A stretch of 6,511 nucleotides of DNA from an uncultured Roseburia sp. GTDB taxonomy: Bacteria > Bacillota > Clostridia > Lachnospirales > Lachnospiraceae. Position 1 is the first letter of the stretch, and every line of letters begins with the position of its first letter. The translations under genes and the position numbers were made by a program. Where the stretch lies: contig CANDFU010000102.1 of assembly GCA_947384095.1 (NCBI GenBank), positions 1-6,511 of the forward strand. Reading direction: 5' to 3'. Of the stretch, positions 5,861 to 6,511 are shown piece by piece. The notes under the pieces are model-generated. The model searched no databases. It was not told the origin of the DNA and worked only from the letters and a program-made list of their open reading frames with translations.

Positions 5861-5910
5861 CCTCCGGTGTTTTCGGTGTCACCATAGGCGGAGGAGGTAG
5901 GAAACGGAGG
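5861..5910 (+). promoter_or_regulatory. thyA leader with possible stem-loop and ribosome binding site
   Basis: CCTCCG (5861-5866) is complementary to CGGAGG (5889-5894), with a 22-base loop. The paired segment lies in a purine run GGAGGAGG, and the main ribosome binding site GGAGG (5906-5910), six bases before the ATG, could also pair with CCTCC. The leader could therefore hide or expose ribosome binding, but this is inference from base pairing alone. Confidence 0.4.
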
Positions 5911-5916
5911 AGCGCC

Positions 5917-6511
5917 ATGAGTTACGCGGACAAAATTTTTGTGGATATGTGCAGGGATATTCTGGAAACCGGGACGAGCACGGAAGGCGAGAAGGTCCGT
6001 CCGCACTGGGCGGACGGGACAAGCGCTTATACAATCAAAAAATTCGGGGTGGTAAACCGCTATGATCTTTCAAAAGAATTTCCTGCGATTACGCTCAGAA
6101 AGACGGCGATAAAGACCTGCGTGGACGAGATCCTCTGGATCTGGCAGCGTAAATCAAACAATATCGGGGATTTGAAAAGCACGATCTGGGACGAGTGGGC
6201 CGACGAGGACGGTTCCATCGGAAAGGCTTACGGTTATCAGCTCAGGGTCAGACATCAATACAGGGAAGGCATGATGGACCAGGTGGACAGGGTTCTTTTT
6301 GATCTGAAGAACAATCCGTTCAGCCGCCGTATTCTGACGAATCTCTATGTGCATCAGGATCTGCATGAGATGAATCTGTACCCGTGTGCCTACAGCATGA
6401 CGTTCAACGTGACACAGGCGAAGGAGGGGGGCCTTATCCTGAACGGGATTTTAAACCAGCGCTCGCAGGATGTGCTCACGGCGAACAACTGGAATGTCTG
6501 TCAGTATGCGG
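5917..6511 (+). CDS. thyA: Thymidylate synthase, Bacillus ThyA type (partial, 3' end missing)
   Basis: The first 198 residues of thymidylate synthase, which methylates dUMP to dTMP using 5,10-methylenetetrahydrofolate in the cytoplasm and so supplies DNA synthesis. Visible family parts: an N-terminal FPAITLRKTAIKTCVDEILW block with WIWQRKSNN, then IWDEWADEDGSIGKAYGYQL, DQVDRVLFDLKNNPFSRRIL with the phosphate-binding arginines, YPCAYSMTFNVT with catalytic Cys157, and LNQRSQDVL with a further phosphate-binding arginine. The wording (WIWQ-KSN, IWD-W--EDG-IG-AYG, PC-Y) follows the Bacillus subtilis/phage phi3T ThyA class more than the E. coli type, which has PCH. The frame is open to the window edge; the family is usually 260-285 residues, so roughly 70-90 are missing. 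The ATG at 5917 has GGAGG six bases upstream and a clear promoter. A dihydrofolate reductase gene often follows thyA, but that lies beyond the window. Confidence 0.96.
   Translation, partial: MSYADKIFVDMCRDILETGTSTEGEKVRPHWADGTSAYTIKKFGVVNRYDLSKEFPAITLRKTAIKTCVDEILWIWQRKSNNIGDLKSTIWDEWADEDGSIGKAYGYQLRVRHQYREGMMDQVDRVLFDLKNNPFSRRILTNLYVHQDLHEMNLYPCAYSMTFNVTQAKEGGLILNGILNQRSQDVLTANNWNVCQYA

Noticed and set aside
1..6511. tRNA, rRNA, CRISPR arrays, insertion sequences and phage genes
   Set aside because: Nothing of these kinds was seen by eye: no regularly spaced repeats, no transposase or integrase motifs, and no cloverleaf-like or rRNA-like sequence.

Overview
The window reads as chromosomal DNA from a Gram-positive Clostridia species, most likely Lachnospiraceae. 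The reasons are strong GGAGG-type ribosome binding sites, lipobox signal peptides, moderate-to-high GC coding sequence, a Bacillus-type ThyA, and small single-pass membrane proteins of a kind I associate with that family. This placement is inference from sequence character and was not checked against a database.

Positions 1-4759, plus strand, form one tightly packed operon. It starts with the last 18 codons of an upstream gene whose 3' end is almost identical to the 3' end of the next complete gene, so at least two tandem paralogues encode leucine-rich-repeat-like lipoproteins. After the complete lipoprotein gene (143-1153) come an ABC-importer solute-binding lipoprotein (1207-2583) and two MalF/MalG-type permeases (2580-3431 and 3428-4759), joined by ATGA stop/start overlaps. 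No ATPase gene is present in the window. The second permease is unusual: after the normal six-helix permease it has a basic linker, a seventh membrane helix, and an extracytoplasmic domain of about 75 residues that resembles the C-terminal domain of HlyD/MacA-type periplasmic adaptor proteins. An importer permease fused to an efflux-adaptor domain, next to duplicated LRR lipoproteins, is the most interesting thing here.

Positions 4760-5439 hold a single-gene unit. A possible promoter precedes a GTG-started, membrane-anchored FMN_bind-like protein (4897-5349) in which the residues corresponding to the flavin-attachment motif are degenerate. A strong, probably bidirectional, 17-bp-stem terminator (5353-5399) follows.

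Positions 5440-6511 hold a divergent pair. On the minus strand is an 80-residue single-pass membrane protein of unknown function (5440-5682). On the plus strand is thyA, thymidylate synthase (from 5917, cut by the window end). The 234-bp region between them carries back-to-back sigma-A-like promoters, both with 17-bp spacers, a GGTTTT-G-AAAACC palindrome between them, and a thyA leader that can pair a CCTCC segment with a GGAGG segment.

Proposed working: the operon products assemble at the cell surface. The solute-binding lipoprotein feeds the permease pair, energy comes from an ATPase encoded elsewhere, and the LRR lipoproteins and the fused adaptor-like domain act outside the membrane, possibly binding each other or a neighbouring export complex. 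The substrate cannot be read from the sequence.
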